Shown here piece after piece: positions 36,912 through 49,639 of a stretch of DNA of 64,000 nucleotides (position 1 is the first letter of the stretch; each line of letters opens with the position of its first letter). The position numbers and the translations under genes were made by a program. Under the pieces are notes generated by a model. It did no database searches. It had not been told where the DNA came from and saw nothing but the letters and a program-made list of their open reading frames with translations. Location of the stretch: contig QANU01097977.1 of the NCBI GenBank assembly GCA_003254905.1, forward strand, positions 72,407 through 136,406, in the 5' to 3' direction. The stretch is from Nissolia schottii (lineage: Eukaryota > Streptophyta > Magnoliopsida > Fabales > Fabaceae).

Positions 36912-39729
36912 ATTCATATTCTCATATATGTATTTTATAGGTGAGGGAATCGCATACTCAGTTGGTGCCAATTTCACACCACATGTGCTAACAGTGAATG
37001 CTGGAGAGGTATTCTGTTCAATTCCTTTGGGGTCTATATCCTGAAGTGTTGTTGCTAGTTAGATTATAGTTTTATTACTCAAACTAATTTTTGCATGAAT
37101 GCCATGTACAGAAGAAAGTCAAAGGCCATCCATTTTACTTCTACTTGAAGTGCCAAACAGTTAAAAAACATTTTTTTAATAAGAAAGTTATCTTACCTGT
37201 GAAATGTTAATAACTTCTAGAAAATTTCTTCAAAAAACTTTTTAAAACATAATATTTTGCTTTCTCGAAGTTTAAGCTCGGGGACATGTTCGTTCGTTAA
37301 TTGTATGGTTATTGGTGTTTATGTCTTGTCTTTAGCATGGGTTACCCTGTGGTACTCCTTTCGATTAAATTACTTTTAGATAAATTTATTTCATTACGCA
37401 GATTATATAGACGATAGTTACTGGAGTGGTTGAACTGTTGAAAGAATACCAGGCTGTTCAAAGAAAACAATTCCCAAAACTGAGATCATTAATACCGGGC
37501 TGTTCCAGGAAGTTGTAGAAAAATAAGTGAATCAAATTATGATTTTTTTTAAAAAATTATTTTATTTTATTTTATCTTATTTTATTTATTGTTTAATTTT
37601 TTAATGTTTGTAAATGCAGAAGTACAATTAACTATCCATAAATGTTAAATAGAAACAGTAATTTTATAATTATGGTGAATTTTTTTATTTTTTTTGCAAT
37701 ATAAGGAAGTGGCGATACTTAGCATAAGTTGTAGTTTACTATTGCATCCAACATATCTTGTGGTTGTGATGGGTATCCGTATGATTGAAGTAAACTATCA
37801 TCCGGCATTGTTTTTGTTAATTAATTTATTTCATTTACAGTTACTGGTGTGTAGTGTGCATAAGTTTTTTTGTGATTTTCCTATGGCTATCTCAGGATGT
37901 TACTATGAAGATTATGTCCTTTTCTCAACAAGGATCACGTGGTATCTGCATTCTCTCTGCAAATGGCACAATTTCAAATGTTACGCTTCGCCAACCGACT
38001 TCTTCTGGGGGTACATTAACATATGAGGTGAGTGTAATCCTATAGCATCAGCATTTAAAGAAAATGAGTTCAGTCTCGTGTTTCTCAGTGAGATAATGTT
38101 TGTATAACATCAAATCAATTGTGTAAAAGGTAACGTTGACGCGCTCGGTTAATATGTAGCCCTAAATATCTAGAATTGCATGTGTTACGTGTTTGATGTC
38201 AAATGCCAATTTTTCAAAATGCTTTTCTATACAAAGAGGGCATAGTTAGATGCTGTTAAGCAAATATTTATGCATCAACTATAGACTGTTGGAATTTTAC
38301 CAAACTAAATTTTGCATTGAGGCTTTTCTGGATGAGACTAATGTTAGATTTGATTTTGGTCAGTGAATGTTGAAAACCTTTTGTTATGAGATTTGGCTTC
38401 TCTTGCAATATTCTTTGTAGTGGCAGTTGTTATCTGTAACAGTAACTTAGGTCATCAGCCAATTGGTTGCTGTAATAATCTTTATATCAGAGAATGTTAA
38501 GTGACAGAAATAGTAGGATTATGGGAACTGTTCTAGCTTCTTATCCACGAAGTCTAGATTTGATTTGCGTTTTCTTTTCATGAATTCATAATTTCCATCT
38601 GAGCTGCTATGTTGAGACGCATGAAGAGATTGTCATCTTTCCCTTGCTTTTGGAATTTGAGATTCAATGCATTGCTAATTGGCTACTCTGCCATCATCCT
38701 TTTTACCACAATTAAGTCGATAGCTTCACACTAAATTGATGTTACTAAGTGAATAGAGTAAATAGGCTCACGCTCATTTGATGCTTTTGAAGGGACGGTT
38801 CGAGATTCTTTCCTTGTCCGGTTCCTTTATGCCAAATGACAATGGAATTGCAAAGAGTAGATCTGGTGGGATGAGTGTCTCTTTGGCTGGTCCAGATGGT
38901 CGGGTAATGGGAGGAGGACTTGCTGGTTTACTGATAGCTGCTGGTCCTGTTCAGGTAAATCTCATGCTATGAAAAGTATGTACTACAAAATATTCAAGAA
39001 ACTTATGAACTTGCTAATATATGTTTCATAACCTTTGTTAGGAAATAAAATAATATCATGCAAATGCTGGTTTTTCAATTTATTCCCATCGTCTTAAAGC
39101 AATTGCTTTAGTTTGTTAGATTTGTGGGTTAGATGACCCGTCAATGCTCTTGGATAGGAATCATAATGAACTAATAAAAGGGTAGCCCAGTGCACGGGCT
39201 CCCACTTGGTAGGGTCAAGAGAGATGTATGCAGCCTTACCCCCGCAAGCAGAGAGGTTGTTTCCATGATTTGAACCATCGACTTCCAAGTCACAAGGAAA
39301 CAATCTTACATCGTTGTGCCGAGTCTCACTCTCTAGGAATCATAATGAACTATATTCATGCTTTGTCAACTAGAACTAAAAAATCATATTTGTGAAGAGC
39401 ACTTCAGTTAGCTCTTGTCTCACTATCTCCTGCTTCAGGTTGTTGTGGCCAGTTTTCTTCCTGGTCACCAGTTGGAGCATAAAGCCAAGAAACCGAGGGT
39501 GGAGAATATATCAACTATTACACACGCTAACCCCACCATCTCTAGTGAGGAAATAAGAGTCAGTTTCGGTGGAGTGAAGCCTATTATGACACCTGCCGCT
39601 TTCCACGAAGAGAACATTGTTTCTTTCAACAATGCTCAAGACTCCAGGAACTCGTCTGCCGACGATAAAGAACCATTGCCGGAAAAGGAGTCTAACCCAA
39701 GCCAATCAAATACTGAAGTAGCATGCTAA
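34797..39729 (+). CDS. AHL: AT-hook motif nuclear-localized (AHL) protein, two AT-hooks
   Basis: Five exons join in frame (34797-35154, 36941-37008, 37896-38027, 38793-38954, 39439-39729), giving 336 residues. AHL proteins bind AT-rich minor grooves through AT-hooks and form trimers through a PPC/DUF296 domain, influencing chromatin and transcription. The first hook is KKKRGRPRKYGPDG (about 50-63); the second is KRGRGRP (92-98). The PPC domain follows from about 122 (SVGANFTPHVLTVNAGEDV) through GRFEILSLSGSF and GGGLAGLLIAAGPVQ to VVVASFLPG. The tail is polar and acidic. Two hooks plus introns inside PPC fit the intron-containing clade of the family. Intron 1 ends in long CT tracts (36806-36841, 36879-36899) close to exon 2. 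Intron 4 carries an Au SINE. The ATG chosen is the first one giving MEDKENFGAG. Confidence 0.93.
36806..36899 (+). repeat. (CT)n microsatellites upstream of AHL exon 2
   Basis: Two long CT runs (36806-36841 and 36879-36899) and a short TATC run lie just before the acceptor at 36940. They form an unusually long polypyrimidine region and are likely length-variable. Confidence 0.9.
39174..39333 (+). mobile_element. Au SINE in AHL intron 4
   Basis: The body contains the hallmark Au SINE sequence: gggtagcccagtgcacgggc, gtatgcagccttaccc, gaggttgtttcca, and a tRNA B-box-like stretch (gatttgaaccatcg). A perfect 19-bp target-site duplication, taggaatcataatgaacta, flanks it at 39155-39173 and 39334-39352. 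The intact duplication implies a fairly recent insertion. It is intronic and leaves the splice sites untouched. Confidence 0.88.
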
Positions 39730-41677
39730 ACATGTTCGCCGCGAATTGTTTGGCGTTCCACGGAGTCAACCCTCATTTTAGGCTCACTCATGCTTGACTG
39801 ATGCTGACGATAATTATAACTTACCAAGACAGAACTCTGAGAAAGTCGGAAACGGATGAGTGTCACAGTGGTTTTGACTCAAAAAGTTGTACTCTCTGTT
39901 GCTTAGGTGTTTAGTAGTTAGGAAACACTATTTGTTAGGCTATTTTTTTTTTCTTTTTTTTTTCCCCCTTCACGCCGTCTGTTTTCTCCTCCTGATGATG
40001 TATCTCTAGTTGTTGTTCACTTTGCTCATTGTTGTAGCAATTAGGTGTAGGATATAACATGCTGTGGCCTGTGGCATTTTCCTTATATTTACCTTGTTCT
40101 ATAATGGATGTTTTATAAATGTGGTTGGATTGTGTGTGTTTCTGATCTGAACTTAAAACAATATTATTTGTGAAAGAAGAAATTGCATCAGAGTCTTTTT
40201 AGTCTTTCCTTCTCCTAGATGATGTTTGTTGTTTGTTTATTGAGATAAAATAGAAATATTGAGACACGTGAATGCCAGGGTAAAAAATTTATGTATTTTT
40301 TTGTACTTTTGTTTTGTTAAAACATGGGAACACAATTTTTCATATTAAGATAATATGTGTTTTTTATTAAATTAATACAATAGGGGTATTTTAATTCATT
40401 TAGAGTGTAATTTTTATTTTATCTTTATTACACCAAATAAAATATAGATACAAATAAGTGTATTTTGTGCATTGTCACTAAATGAAATATAAGATTGACT
40501 TGTCTTCTTATATAGTATGTCTCTGTATTTTTGTCATCTCTTGGCATCTAAATGCAGCCTTAATGACCAATTTAGCTGAATATCAATGATGCCATGTCAG
40601 AAATGTGATGTTTACTTTCTAGACAATTTTCACCGGCAGTCAAATTATGTTATAATTGACTCTGGTCATGAACTCCAACATGCTCATCTAATCCACCTAG
40701 TTTTCTCTTATTAAAGATGATTGCACCATCTATCCAACAAGAAATTATTGATGTGGGATTAACATGTGTGAGTGTAAACGAGGGTAAGAGCTGGTAGATA
40801 TTAATATTTCTTATTGATTTGAAACTTCATTGGAAATTTGTACCCAAAGAAACAATATGAATGATTGTGGTAAAGTGAAAGCACAAGGGGCAGATCATAA
40901 TTTTGATGATGAAAAAAATGCAAAAGGGATTGATGCAGACATTGCACGTATTCACTAACCTACCAATCAACACTTGGATATTGTCACCACACCAACCATT
41001 TATACCATGATTTGATGTGCTCAACGTTAACATTCCAACTGAAAGATGCATAAATCCTGAAATTGTTCAATTTTTTTTTTCTTCCAATTATCCAATCAGC
41101 TATATTTTTGTTCATAAAGGTTTATAAATCCAAATCAATATATTGTAATTATAGTCTAATTAAGTGTGGAATCAATAGTTTTCCTTCACCTATAGTGTAG
41201 ATATAGTCTTAGCTAACATTGGGTTCACCAAATACATAATTAAACTACACACTTATATGAACTAGGATTATCTCATGTTAATTTAGGTGTCTATATTCTG
41301 TATACAAATTATATTTTTATTTTAACCATGCAACGAGTGAGGGGTAGATTCCACGTTGTGTCCAGTATACAATTGCATTAGCATCGGTATTCAAAGAATT
41401 ATTTGTCTCACTCTATTTTTTGGGCCTTAGCTAAGATTAATATTACAATTTAGAATACAACTTAAAAGAGAATACCTTTTAGTTAATTACAATGTTAAAA
41501 TCACATTTCCACAACCTCTTAAACAGGACTAGTTAATTCATAATCATCATCTTTCTCCAACCATATAAACCTGAATTGGTTTTAAAGTGTCATTGTCTAA
41601 AATCTCGGTTTAAACTACTTCATAGCATTTTAATATCCAGAAATTATCTCCCTTAATTTAACACAAAAAAAAAAAAG
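39730..41677. other. AHL 3' flank and intergenic sequence
   Basis: Probable 3' UTR extends to about 40100. The rest is AT-rich, with no gene or recognisable repeat. Confidence 0.5.
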
Positions 41678-41888
41678 NNNNNNNNNNNNNNNNNNNNNNN
41701 NNNNNNNNNNNNNNNNNNNNNNNNNNNNNNNNNNNNNNNNNNNNNNNNNNNNNNNNNNNNNNNNNNNNNNNNNNNNNNNNNNNNNNNNNNNNNNNNNNNN
41801 NNNNNNNNNNNNNNNNNNNNNNNNNNNNNNNNNNNNNNNNNNNNNNNNNNNNNNNNNNNNNNNNNNNNNNNNNNNNNNNNNNNNNNNN
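41678..41888. other. Assembly gap (211 N)
   Basis: A run of Ns preceded by a poly-A tract. Confidence 0.99.
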
Positions 41889-42481
41889 CATGTACAATTA
41901 TTATTTATTATGTTATACTATATTAATATTATAAGAACAACAATTTCCTACCCTTCAATACTTTTTCTTCTTGTCGAGAGTCGGTAGTTTAATTGACATT
42001 TCTCTTAATATTGTGTCAATCAAATGAATCAATTCTTTTTATCTCAAAGGTTAAAATGGTGTAAGGGGATACATGATCGCGTAGTTTGTGTATTCGAGCT
42101 TGTGCGATGGAATATACGGTTTAATTCAAACATTCAGTGTCGCTATCTTATCAGCTAGGATTTATAAGTTATTTTAGTCGGTCTAAAATGATTAGTTGGA
42201 CTAAACCGAGACGCCACAAAAAAAAAAGGATACCTTTTCTTCTTTATTAATGTGCAATTTGATGAAATTAAAATATAGCACCTCTTCTTGGCTAGAGCAT
42301 AAGGATGAGAGGAAAGTAAAAGAATGTCTTGGAACTTAGGAGTAAAGGTTACGAAAACTAAGATGAAAATGGAATCTCCACATATCCACTTTGTACGCTT
42401 TGCTTTTTATTCCTTAATCCATGAGACTCTGAGCCTCAAAGTTTACTTCACCAGCAAATCTATAATTTTTTTTTTTTAAAA

Positions 42482-42699
42482 ATACTACATGTACACCCAA
42501 TTTTATACACTCATATATACACCATTAATAATGCATAAACTTTATTCTCATGAGTGCACAAACATTACAAACGTATAGATGATATTCTCAATTATACTTA
42601 ATTAAGTGCACAAACATTACATGTATTAAAACACAAACTTTATGTATATAAGTACAGAGTGTATGTATGGTGTATATTTTTTAGTGTACGTGTAGCAAT
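42482..42699. mobile_element. Short TIR element with GTGCACAAACATTA motifs
   Basis: The ends ctacatgtacac (42485-42496) and gtgtacgtgtag (42684-42695) are inverted repeats matching at 11 of 12 positions. The interior holds repeated gtgcacaaacatta motifs. It is a small non-autonomous DNA element. Superfamily is unknown. Confidence 0.5.
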
Positions 42700-43359
42700 A
42701 CTCTTTTTTTTAAATGCTATTTGTATATTAAATGTGGTTTAGACATTATGACATTATGATTGGTCTCTCACACACATCATTAGACTCATATTCACATCAT
42801 ATTTTGTCCAATCTCTCACCACCCTTTTTTCTTCCTTCAGACACTTCAATTTTGTCCTTTCTCAGATTTACCAAGGCACTATAATTGCCATGCTTAAACA
42901 CCAAACAGATTTTCCTCTTTTATCTTCTACCTAACTTTAAGGGAGTCTCATCGGTAAACTAAAAACTTTGGCGCAAACGGAAGATTGATTGAGGTCTTAG
43001 GTGTCAAGACCATGTTGAAGAATTTAGTGTTGTTTGAATGAAACATATTTGACTCAGTGAGGTCTCAATTAATCTTTTATTCGATCAGACTTTTAAACTA
43101 ACCGATCAGATTCCCTTAAACTTGACTGAAATATCTTCAAAACACATAAGAAAAAGGAATGTTCTGTCATAACCATGGAAATTCTGTATGCACTTCTACA
43201 AAACTTCTTTCTAAGATCTTTACTTAAATGATAAAAAAAAATTAAAAAAATTTTTATAAGATGTCTCATTACAAAATGTTTCAAGAAACAGGAACAAACA
43301 GATAAAACTATCAAATTTCTCACTCCAAGCTTGATCCTGAATTTTTCTATTAAAGAGTC

Positions 43360-43821
43360 CTATAACAAACTTGATGTGCCTGAATATTCTGCTTTCCATC
43401 CTTCATTAATTTTCTCTATAAACTCTTCCACTCTTCTCCTCAGCTCATCATCTTCCCTTTCCTCTTCCTCCTCATTGCACCAAATATCATCATTGCCTCC
43501 ACTTTCAATTTTTTCTGCCACCACTTCTTCGCAGACTCTGTGACAAGATACCATAGCATTGTCTGATCCATGTAGCTGACTCCACTTAGTAGTCGTTGCT
43601 GATGCTTCATTGGCATGTGACACTTCTCCAGCTTGATGAGATGATGCATTTTTGTTGACTAGAGTAAACTTTGTGGGATTAATGGCACTACTTTCTTGAT
43701 CAAAATTGAGGCTTGGCTTCAAGTCCACTAGGATGATGACTATGATCAAATTGCAGAAGCAGAAAATGAAAGCAGTGCTGGAAGCTGCTTCAGTGATGAA
43801 CTCCACCACAGAATCTAACAT
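43360..43821 (-). CDS. DUF761 (DUF4408-like) small protein
   Basis: A single-exon frame of 153 residues. The N-terminal part has one hydrophobic segment (about 13-32, AFIFCFCNLIIVIILVDL). The middle is polar. The C-terminus has an acidic run and then DELRRRVEEFIEKINEGWKA, which is the signature of the plant DUF761 motif. Plant members often pair an N-terminal membrane or hydrophobic DUF4408 segment with this tail, and their biochemical role is unknown. Start and stop are clear on the minus strand, and a TATTTAAA-like box lies upstream at about 43934-43941. Neighbours give no clue to function. Confidence 0.75.
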   Translation of the reverse strand: MLDSVVEFITEAASSTAFIFCFCNLIIVIILVDLKPSLNFDQESSAINPTKFTLVNKNASSHQAGEVSHANEASATTTKWSQLHGSDNAMVSCHRVCEEVVAEKIESGGNDDIWCNEEEEEREDDELRRRVEEFIEKINEGWKAEYSGTSSLL

Positions 43822-43949
43822 TCTTGTGTGAAGTGTGAATAATTGGTATTATTCAAATACAAAGAAGGAAAGTTTAGAGTAAAGAGTTAGGCACAGAAAG
43901 CTATGGTTTATGGAGGTTGAGGATTTTAAGGGCCTATTTAAAGTCCTGT

Positions 43950-46390
43950 TTGGATAGGTGCAAACGTGGACAGAACCTTCTTTTTTTATTTAGGCAATTT
44001 TCAAGAAGCTGATGGTGACGTGTGGGGAGAAAGCTACCAGCGCAGAAGAATACAATAAACTTTTTGTGTAATAATAGTATTTGATGTATTAATGTGTGTG
44101 ACAAGTTTCATCCAACTGTATGTGGGGCTTTTAATTAAATTAATCAAAAGTGTATATTGTACCATAAGAGAAACTCACATGCAACTTTGTTAATTGGTCT
44201 TGACATCATTCGCCAAAATTTTTAGGGAAAATTAAAATAAGACATCACTTTATTATTTTTTTGTTATTTGAGGTGATAGAAATAAAAACACAAAATTAGA
44301 CTATACTTTTACTTTATAAAAATAACTTTCAAATTAAAGTAATATAACATTTTAACCATCTATTTGTTATCAACCAATTTTTAGAGTTGATTTAATTCTG
44401 TGATGTTTTATTTTAACTTTTCAAGAACTTATTTGATGTTAAATAATTTTTAATATTAGAGTTTTATATTTTTTAAAAATATAACTTAGGGTAATTTTTA
44501 TATAGAGTTAAACATCTCATCTATTTTTTATGAATTAGATTTTGAAATTAAGTTAGTCTCGTTTAATTCTTAAGAATATGAACAAAATGGATGATTACTT
44601 AAAGATTTATGTGATTTTTCTTTTTATAAATCTTCCAATTGTTGATTTATAATATTAATTTTCCCTCAATCATGGCCTACTTGAGGTTAGAAAAAAAGGA
44701 ACAACTAGAGGGATTAGGATTAGGATTCCTAGGGTAGTTGAAGATTGTGAAAATTTGGACAATGACCTAATGAAAACGACCAAGGACCTAACCAAATAAC
44801 CAAACGCTTTTCCTGTGGGAAAATGTTGTTGTTTTGTTTGCTTGAAAATGTCACAACTGATGTTCACAGCTTGTCTCTTGTAGTTTATGTGTGTTCTCAT
44901 GCTGATCTTTCTCTGAATATGACCCCATCAAAGAGATAAAAAGAACGAGAAAGAAACTATTTAGTGAAGATAACTTACGTAACCAAATAAAATAAAATTG
45001 TGAAGTGCTGGAGATAATAAAATACCAGTGCTTTTATGATTTTATTATTGATTGAGATGTTAATGTACTTATCTACAGACAACTTTTTTTAAAAAAAAAA
45101 TTTTAAAGTGGATTTGGTTTTACCCTGTAAACAAGGATATATAATTTGTTCTAAGTTTATGAATGAATTTTTCATAGTCCATTTTATATGATACTAGATT
45201 GAATCTAAGCTTGAAACACAAATAAGCAGTCAAATAAAGTAAAGCCATGGAGAATAGTCTTGTAGTAAAGAGTTTAGATAATTTATATGACCCTATAATT
45301 TAAAGTTCATTTGATGCTCTCGTTATTTATTTATTTTTTGTGTGTGTTATTTTATTGTGGGTTACCTTTTTAGTATTATTTTTGGGTCCACCCTTTTTAT
45401 TTGTAATAGCTAGTTCCTTTCTTAGGAGAATTTTGTCCTCGTCCTAACCATAAAATAAAGGAAAGGAAATTTAATTACTTTATTTGACAATTTATTTAGG
45501 TACATCCGTGGTAATAAACTTTAAATTATACCATTAGAGACCTATTTGACAAGTTAAAGAGACTTTCGTTGAGGACGGAGGACGTAAATCATTTCTCATC
45601 AAATCAAAGAAAGAAAGGAAGTTATACCTGTTTTAGTTAACATTGTTGATGATTGAAGCTCACCATCAGTAACGGGTATCCGCCTTGGTTGGCTTCCAAT
45701 TGCACCAAATCGGTTCCCTTTCTGACTCATTCCTTTATGTTCTAACTATTTTGTTGCGTTTATAAAAGACTTATGTCTTTAGGTATGGTACAAGTTAAAA
45801 TTTTCATTGATTTAATATGACGATTGAGATTGAATCAACAACAATTATTATATGCATTACATAAAATAAGGCACATTCTGCACCATTTCATCTCATCCAT
45901 TCAAAAAGAGATTGCACGAGATTATTATGATGGGGTTGTTGCACAATAGAATCCTTAATCTCCACAAACTCACCCTCCTCCTCCTCCTCATGGTCTGCTA
46001 CCACCAGCCACTGCACCAACCACCATATCAATTTCACCCTCTTCCTCTTCTTGCTTCACCACCGTCCTTCATGTCCGCACATAGTCATGGCCGCGCACAA
46101 CCACCCACCACCACCACCACCACCATCCACCGTACCTAGAAATCATCAACAACCCAGAAATCGCAACAACAATAACCCAGAAAAAAGAAATAAAGTGCCA
46201 CGTGAAGGGTGTCTCAATCTCTAATTAGAGAATGAGAGAGAATTATGAATTGTCATTAAGCATATGAACCTCTAATTAATCTTAATTCTAGAATTATCGT
46301 ATGTAAGGTATCAAGAAACTACTCCTCCATAGGTGGAGGAATAAAACTCATAATTATAAATAAAATAAGAATAAATAGATTTGAAAATTA
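43950..46390. other. AT-rich intergenic sequence
   Basis: No gene is recognised. It contains a (CCA)n microsatellite at about 46093-46123, which produces the low-complexity frame at 45912-46139. Confidence 0.45.
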
Positions 46391-46619
46391 AGAATAACCT
46401 AAATTAAAAATTAACAGAAGAAACAGAGTCAAACACGAAGGAACTCGAATAATAACTCGAGAGTTCAAACAATGCTTTAATGAAAATAAATTATCTAAGC
46501 AACACTAACAAAGACCTAAGGTGCTAAAAAAATATATAAAAAGTGTAGAGAAATTATTCTAAGAAGGCAGGGTATTAAGTTATCACCTTTTCCCTTCACC
46601 CTAGGTCTATTTATAACCC

Positions 46620-46930
46620 CCAAAAGGTCACAAAATAGGGTTTTATGAGACTCGTTGCAGCGCCCTTAAAGTCCAATTTTGCCCTTGACGTCTTCATGAA
46701 AGTTGTATATATTTCAATTATACATGAAATAGAGTCAAATTTTTTCTCATTTGGACTTTGGATGAAGAATTTATGTCCCAATCTTGGTGACAGCTCCAAT
46801 ATGAAGTTTCAGCATCATTGTTCTTACTTCCAAGCTAAAAATGATCAAGTAGACAATCAATTCATCTCTTCGGCTCTTCAAGAGAGTTTTATAGTTTCCT
46901 CTTTGCTTTCCAAAAATATAGGAATTGAAA
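46620..46930. repeat. Diverged dispersed repeat, copy A
   Basis: From tcttcatgaaagttgtatat through acagctccaat, agcatcatt and gatcaagtagacaat to tcaagagagtttta, this stretch aligns in the same orientation with 49410-49635. Similarity is patchy, so the copies are old. The 128-residue frame over it (46645-47031) is not a recognisable protein. Confidence 0.6.
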
Positions 46931-47269
46931 GAAATGCATGTCTACAGCTCATGGTTCACCCCGAATACATAAATAGCGCCTTAGAGTTTTGGCTTAGCTC
47001 ATTTTTCACTTCCTTTTACACCTGTACTTGATCCCTATAACTTTAACAACTCAAACAAGAGGATTTAAATGCATATTTTATTCAAGATATTTAAAAACAT
47101 TCAAAAACGGTGCTCTAAATTTCAAATTTCTCAATTATGCACAAAAGAGGACAATGTGCAAAACATAGCAATTAATCATCACAATTGCACATTTTTAGGA
47201 TGCAGTGTTCCATCATAGAATAATAAAATGGGGTATAAAACCACCTATCAACAGCCATAATGTTGTTAA

Positions 47270-48420
47270 CTTTCAGTGTGTGATAGAGACCCGTTGCTCG
47301 ACGAAGCAACAAGCCAGGGTCTGTGCAACATTAACTCCTAAGCAACCGGATGATGTCGTTGCAATGCGATTCGGCCCATTGCTCGAAATAGAGGGTGACC
47401 AAGTAAACCACCCTTGATGCTAGCTCTAGTTGATTCATATGACCTGAATAGTCATTTTCTAAACACACCGGCAGACAAAGTTAATGTTAAAACCAAGTTG
47501 ATTGGAGTCGTACTTGGACTACCATGTTCACGTAACTTCTATCCACGATACCGTACAAAAACAACAGATGTTATATAGTTCTTCGCTCTATGTACATGGG
47601 ACCAGTTTAGTGTGGTCAAGGCGGAGCATGTAGCCGTCACTGGTCCATATATGAAGAAGTCACTTCTGCACCTAGTGACAAGGGTAAACAACAACCTAAT
47701 TGGCCCAAAGTTCTGCCTAGCATTCTTGATGTCTTCATTAAAATGCTTCTTATGCCCGAACACTTGTCCGGTCGCAAGCCTAGCATACATGTCAGCTGTC
47801 CTGGACGTAGACAATCCATGGTGATACAACTGGAGCAAATACATCCATGAGTACATGGTGGATGGAATAAAGCAGTACAAGAATGACAAGTTAAAGACAA
47901 TAAATGAATTCTTGTACGTGTTGAAGGTATGTGAACAACAATTATATAACTGTTTTGGTTTTACTCACACTAACACAAAAATATTTGAGAGTTTATTGCA
48001 AAAGTGTGTTATAGTTTTTGCATTCTATGCACACTGACAGATAATGTTTGTGAATTATGGTCTCTAAAGTTTGTGCACAATACCATACAATGTTTGTGTA
48101 TTTCTGTCTCTAATGTTTGTGCACATTGAAGCGAAAATGTTTGTGAATTATAATTGTGCATGTAGTCTTTTTGTGTATGATTTTTGGTTATTAATCAAGT
48201 TTGTGCACTATATCTAAGAGTTTCTGAACATTATGAGTCTTTTTTAAATGTTTGTGCACATTAACACATACCACTCTTTACAGGTCTTGTACTTCCACAA
48301 GGACAAGTTGGTCCTTTCGATCTAATCAGAGATTCACTATCGCCATGGATCAGATATTAGACTTACAACAAGATAAAGGAGAAGCTTAGGGCCAAAATGT
48401 CAAGCTCAACAATGAGCATA
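47270..48420 (+). pseudogene. Decayed transposon-associated coding remnant with TTTGTGCAC array
   Basis: Reading in the plus direction shows protein-like stretches: DSYDLNSHFLNTPADKVNV near 47435, IGVVLGLPCSRNFYPRYRT near 47500, CLAFLMSSLKCFLCPNTC near 47720, then SAVLDVDNPW, WSKYIHEYMVDGIKQYK and, after an intron-like stretch, VLYFHKDKLVL near 48285. This resembles the large uncharacterised proteins carried by plant MULE/Ulp1-type elements. Several stops interrupt it. The intervening 47990-48270 is an array of tttgtgcaca-type repeats. The family call is by resemblance only. Confidence 0.4.
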
Positions 48421-48429
48421 TCTATTTAT

Positions 48430-49400
48430 GAGATGTCTATTTATGTCTTGTGTTCGTACTTTGCATAGCAGTTCAGAACTATGAAGCCTGCATTTGGACT
48501 TAGCATGAACCTTAGTCTTGTAATTTTTATCTTTTTTTATTCCAAAAAATTTTCAAGGTGGGTTTGGCATCTATAATTTTACTAAGGTTAGAGAATACTG
48601 CTAGACTCACTGATGAATGTACTTAGATCACTTACCAAAATAGTTTTTATATCAACAACGAAAATTAAATTAGCGTCTTTTTTAAAATATAAGTCTGTTA
48701 CTTACTAATTGAGTCTATCATCTTTGAGTACTGCTACTTGAATAATAAAATTGGACAACGTATAAAAATATAAGAAGATGTGAGTGATCATGAGCCCCCC
48801 ACATAATTATTGTACTCTACATGTACACTCACATCTTGTTGAATTTTTATATGTTATCCAATTTTGTTGTTCAACTAACATTACCTATCATCTTTGGTTC
48901 TTGTAAATTGTTTACCATTACAATCGAAATTTTTGTTTGCAGATCGGTCCAATTGGTATGGTCCAAAAGAGGTCCATCCAATAGGTTATGGGCGTAACGA
49001 GACAACAAAAGCATTCCAATAAAATATGTGTGGTTTAAACTTGTGATTTGGTACTAGTCGATCTATGGCCATAGTCAATCCAAGCTCAGTATAGCATTTT
49101 ATTATTGGATTATTATGGATTGGGTTGTTACCCATATTAGATGACACTCCACAGCATGTGAGATGCAACTTCTGACATAAACTTTGAAGCATTCAAGGCC
49201 CAATAACATCATCTAAAAGAATCATGGCGTTACCTCCATACACCATTAAAAACGAAAATTACATACTTCCATCTGCAAGAGGAATATTCTACCCGAATGG
49301 TACCCGAATGGTAGTAGCTAAAGTGACATCTCTTTTAGCCCGATGCTAAGGGATAATTTAAAGGAATTGTGTTTGACTCTTAATAATGGACATATAACGC
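48430..49400. other. Intergenic sequence
   Basis: No gene is recognised. Confidence 0.4.
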
Positions 49401-49409
49401 GTCCGCAGA

Positions 49410-49635
49410 ATTGAAGTGTTTTCATGAAAGTTGTAGATCTTTAATTTTACATGAAATTAATACAAATTTTGCCTCGTTTAAACTTCATATGAAGTTATAC
49501 CCCTGATCTTTGTTACAGCTCCAATCTTAAATTTTAGCATCATTATTCTAACTCTCAAGTTAAAAACGATCAAGTAGACAATTGATTTAACTTTTTTTCT
49601 CTTCATGAGAGTTGTAAAACTTCCTTTTAACAGAA
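49410..49635. repeat. Diverged dispersed repeat, copy B
   Basis: This is the same-orientation partner of 46620-46930. A motif ggacatataacgcgtccgc stands just before it (about 49388-49406), and a related gcggacgtataatgcgtcca stands at about 50269-50288, so copy B may be part of a larger element of about 0.9 kb. Confidence 0.55.
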
Positions 49636-49639
49636 TACA

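Noticed and set aside
41990-42230. Possible SINE (a B-box-like tgtattcgagcttgtgcgatgg)
   Set aside because: No A-box, tail or target-site duplication could be found.
46645-47031. 128-residue frame
   Set aside because: It lies over a dispersed repeat whose other copy (49.4 kb) does not keep the frame.
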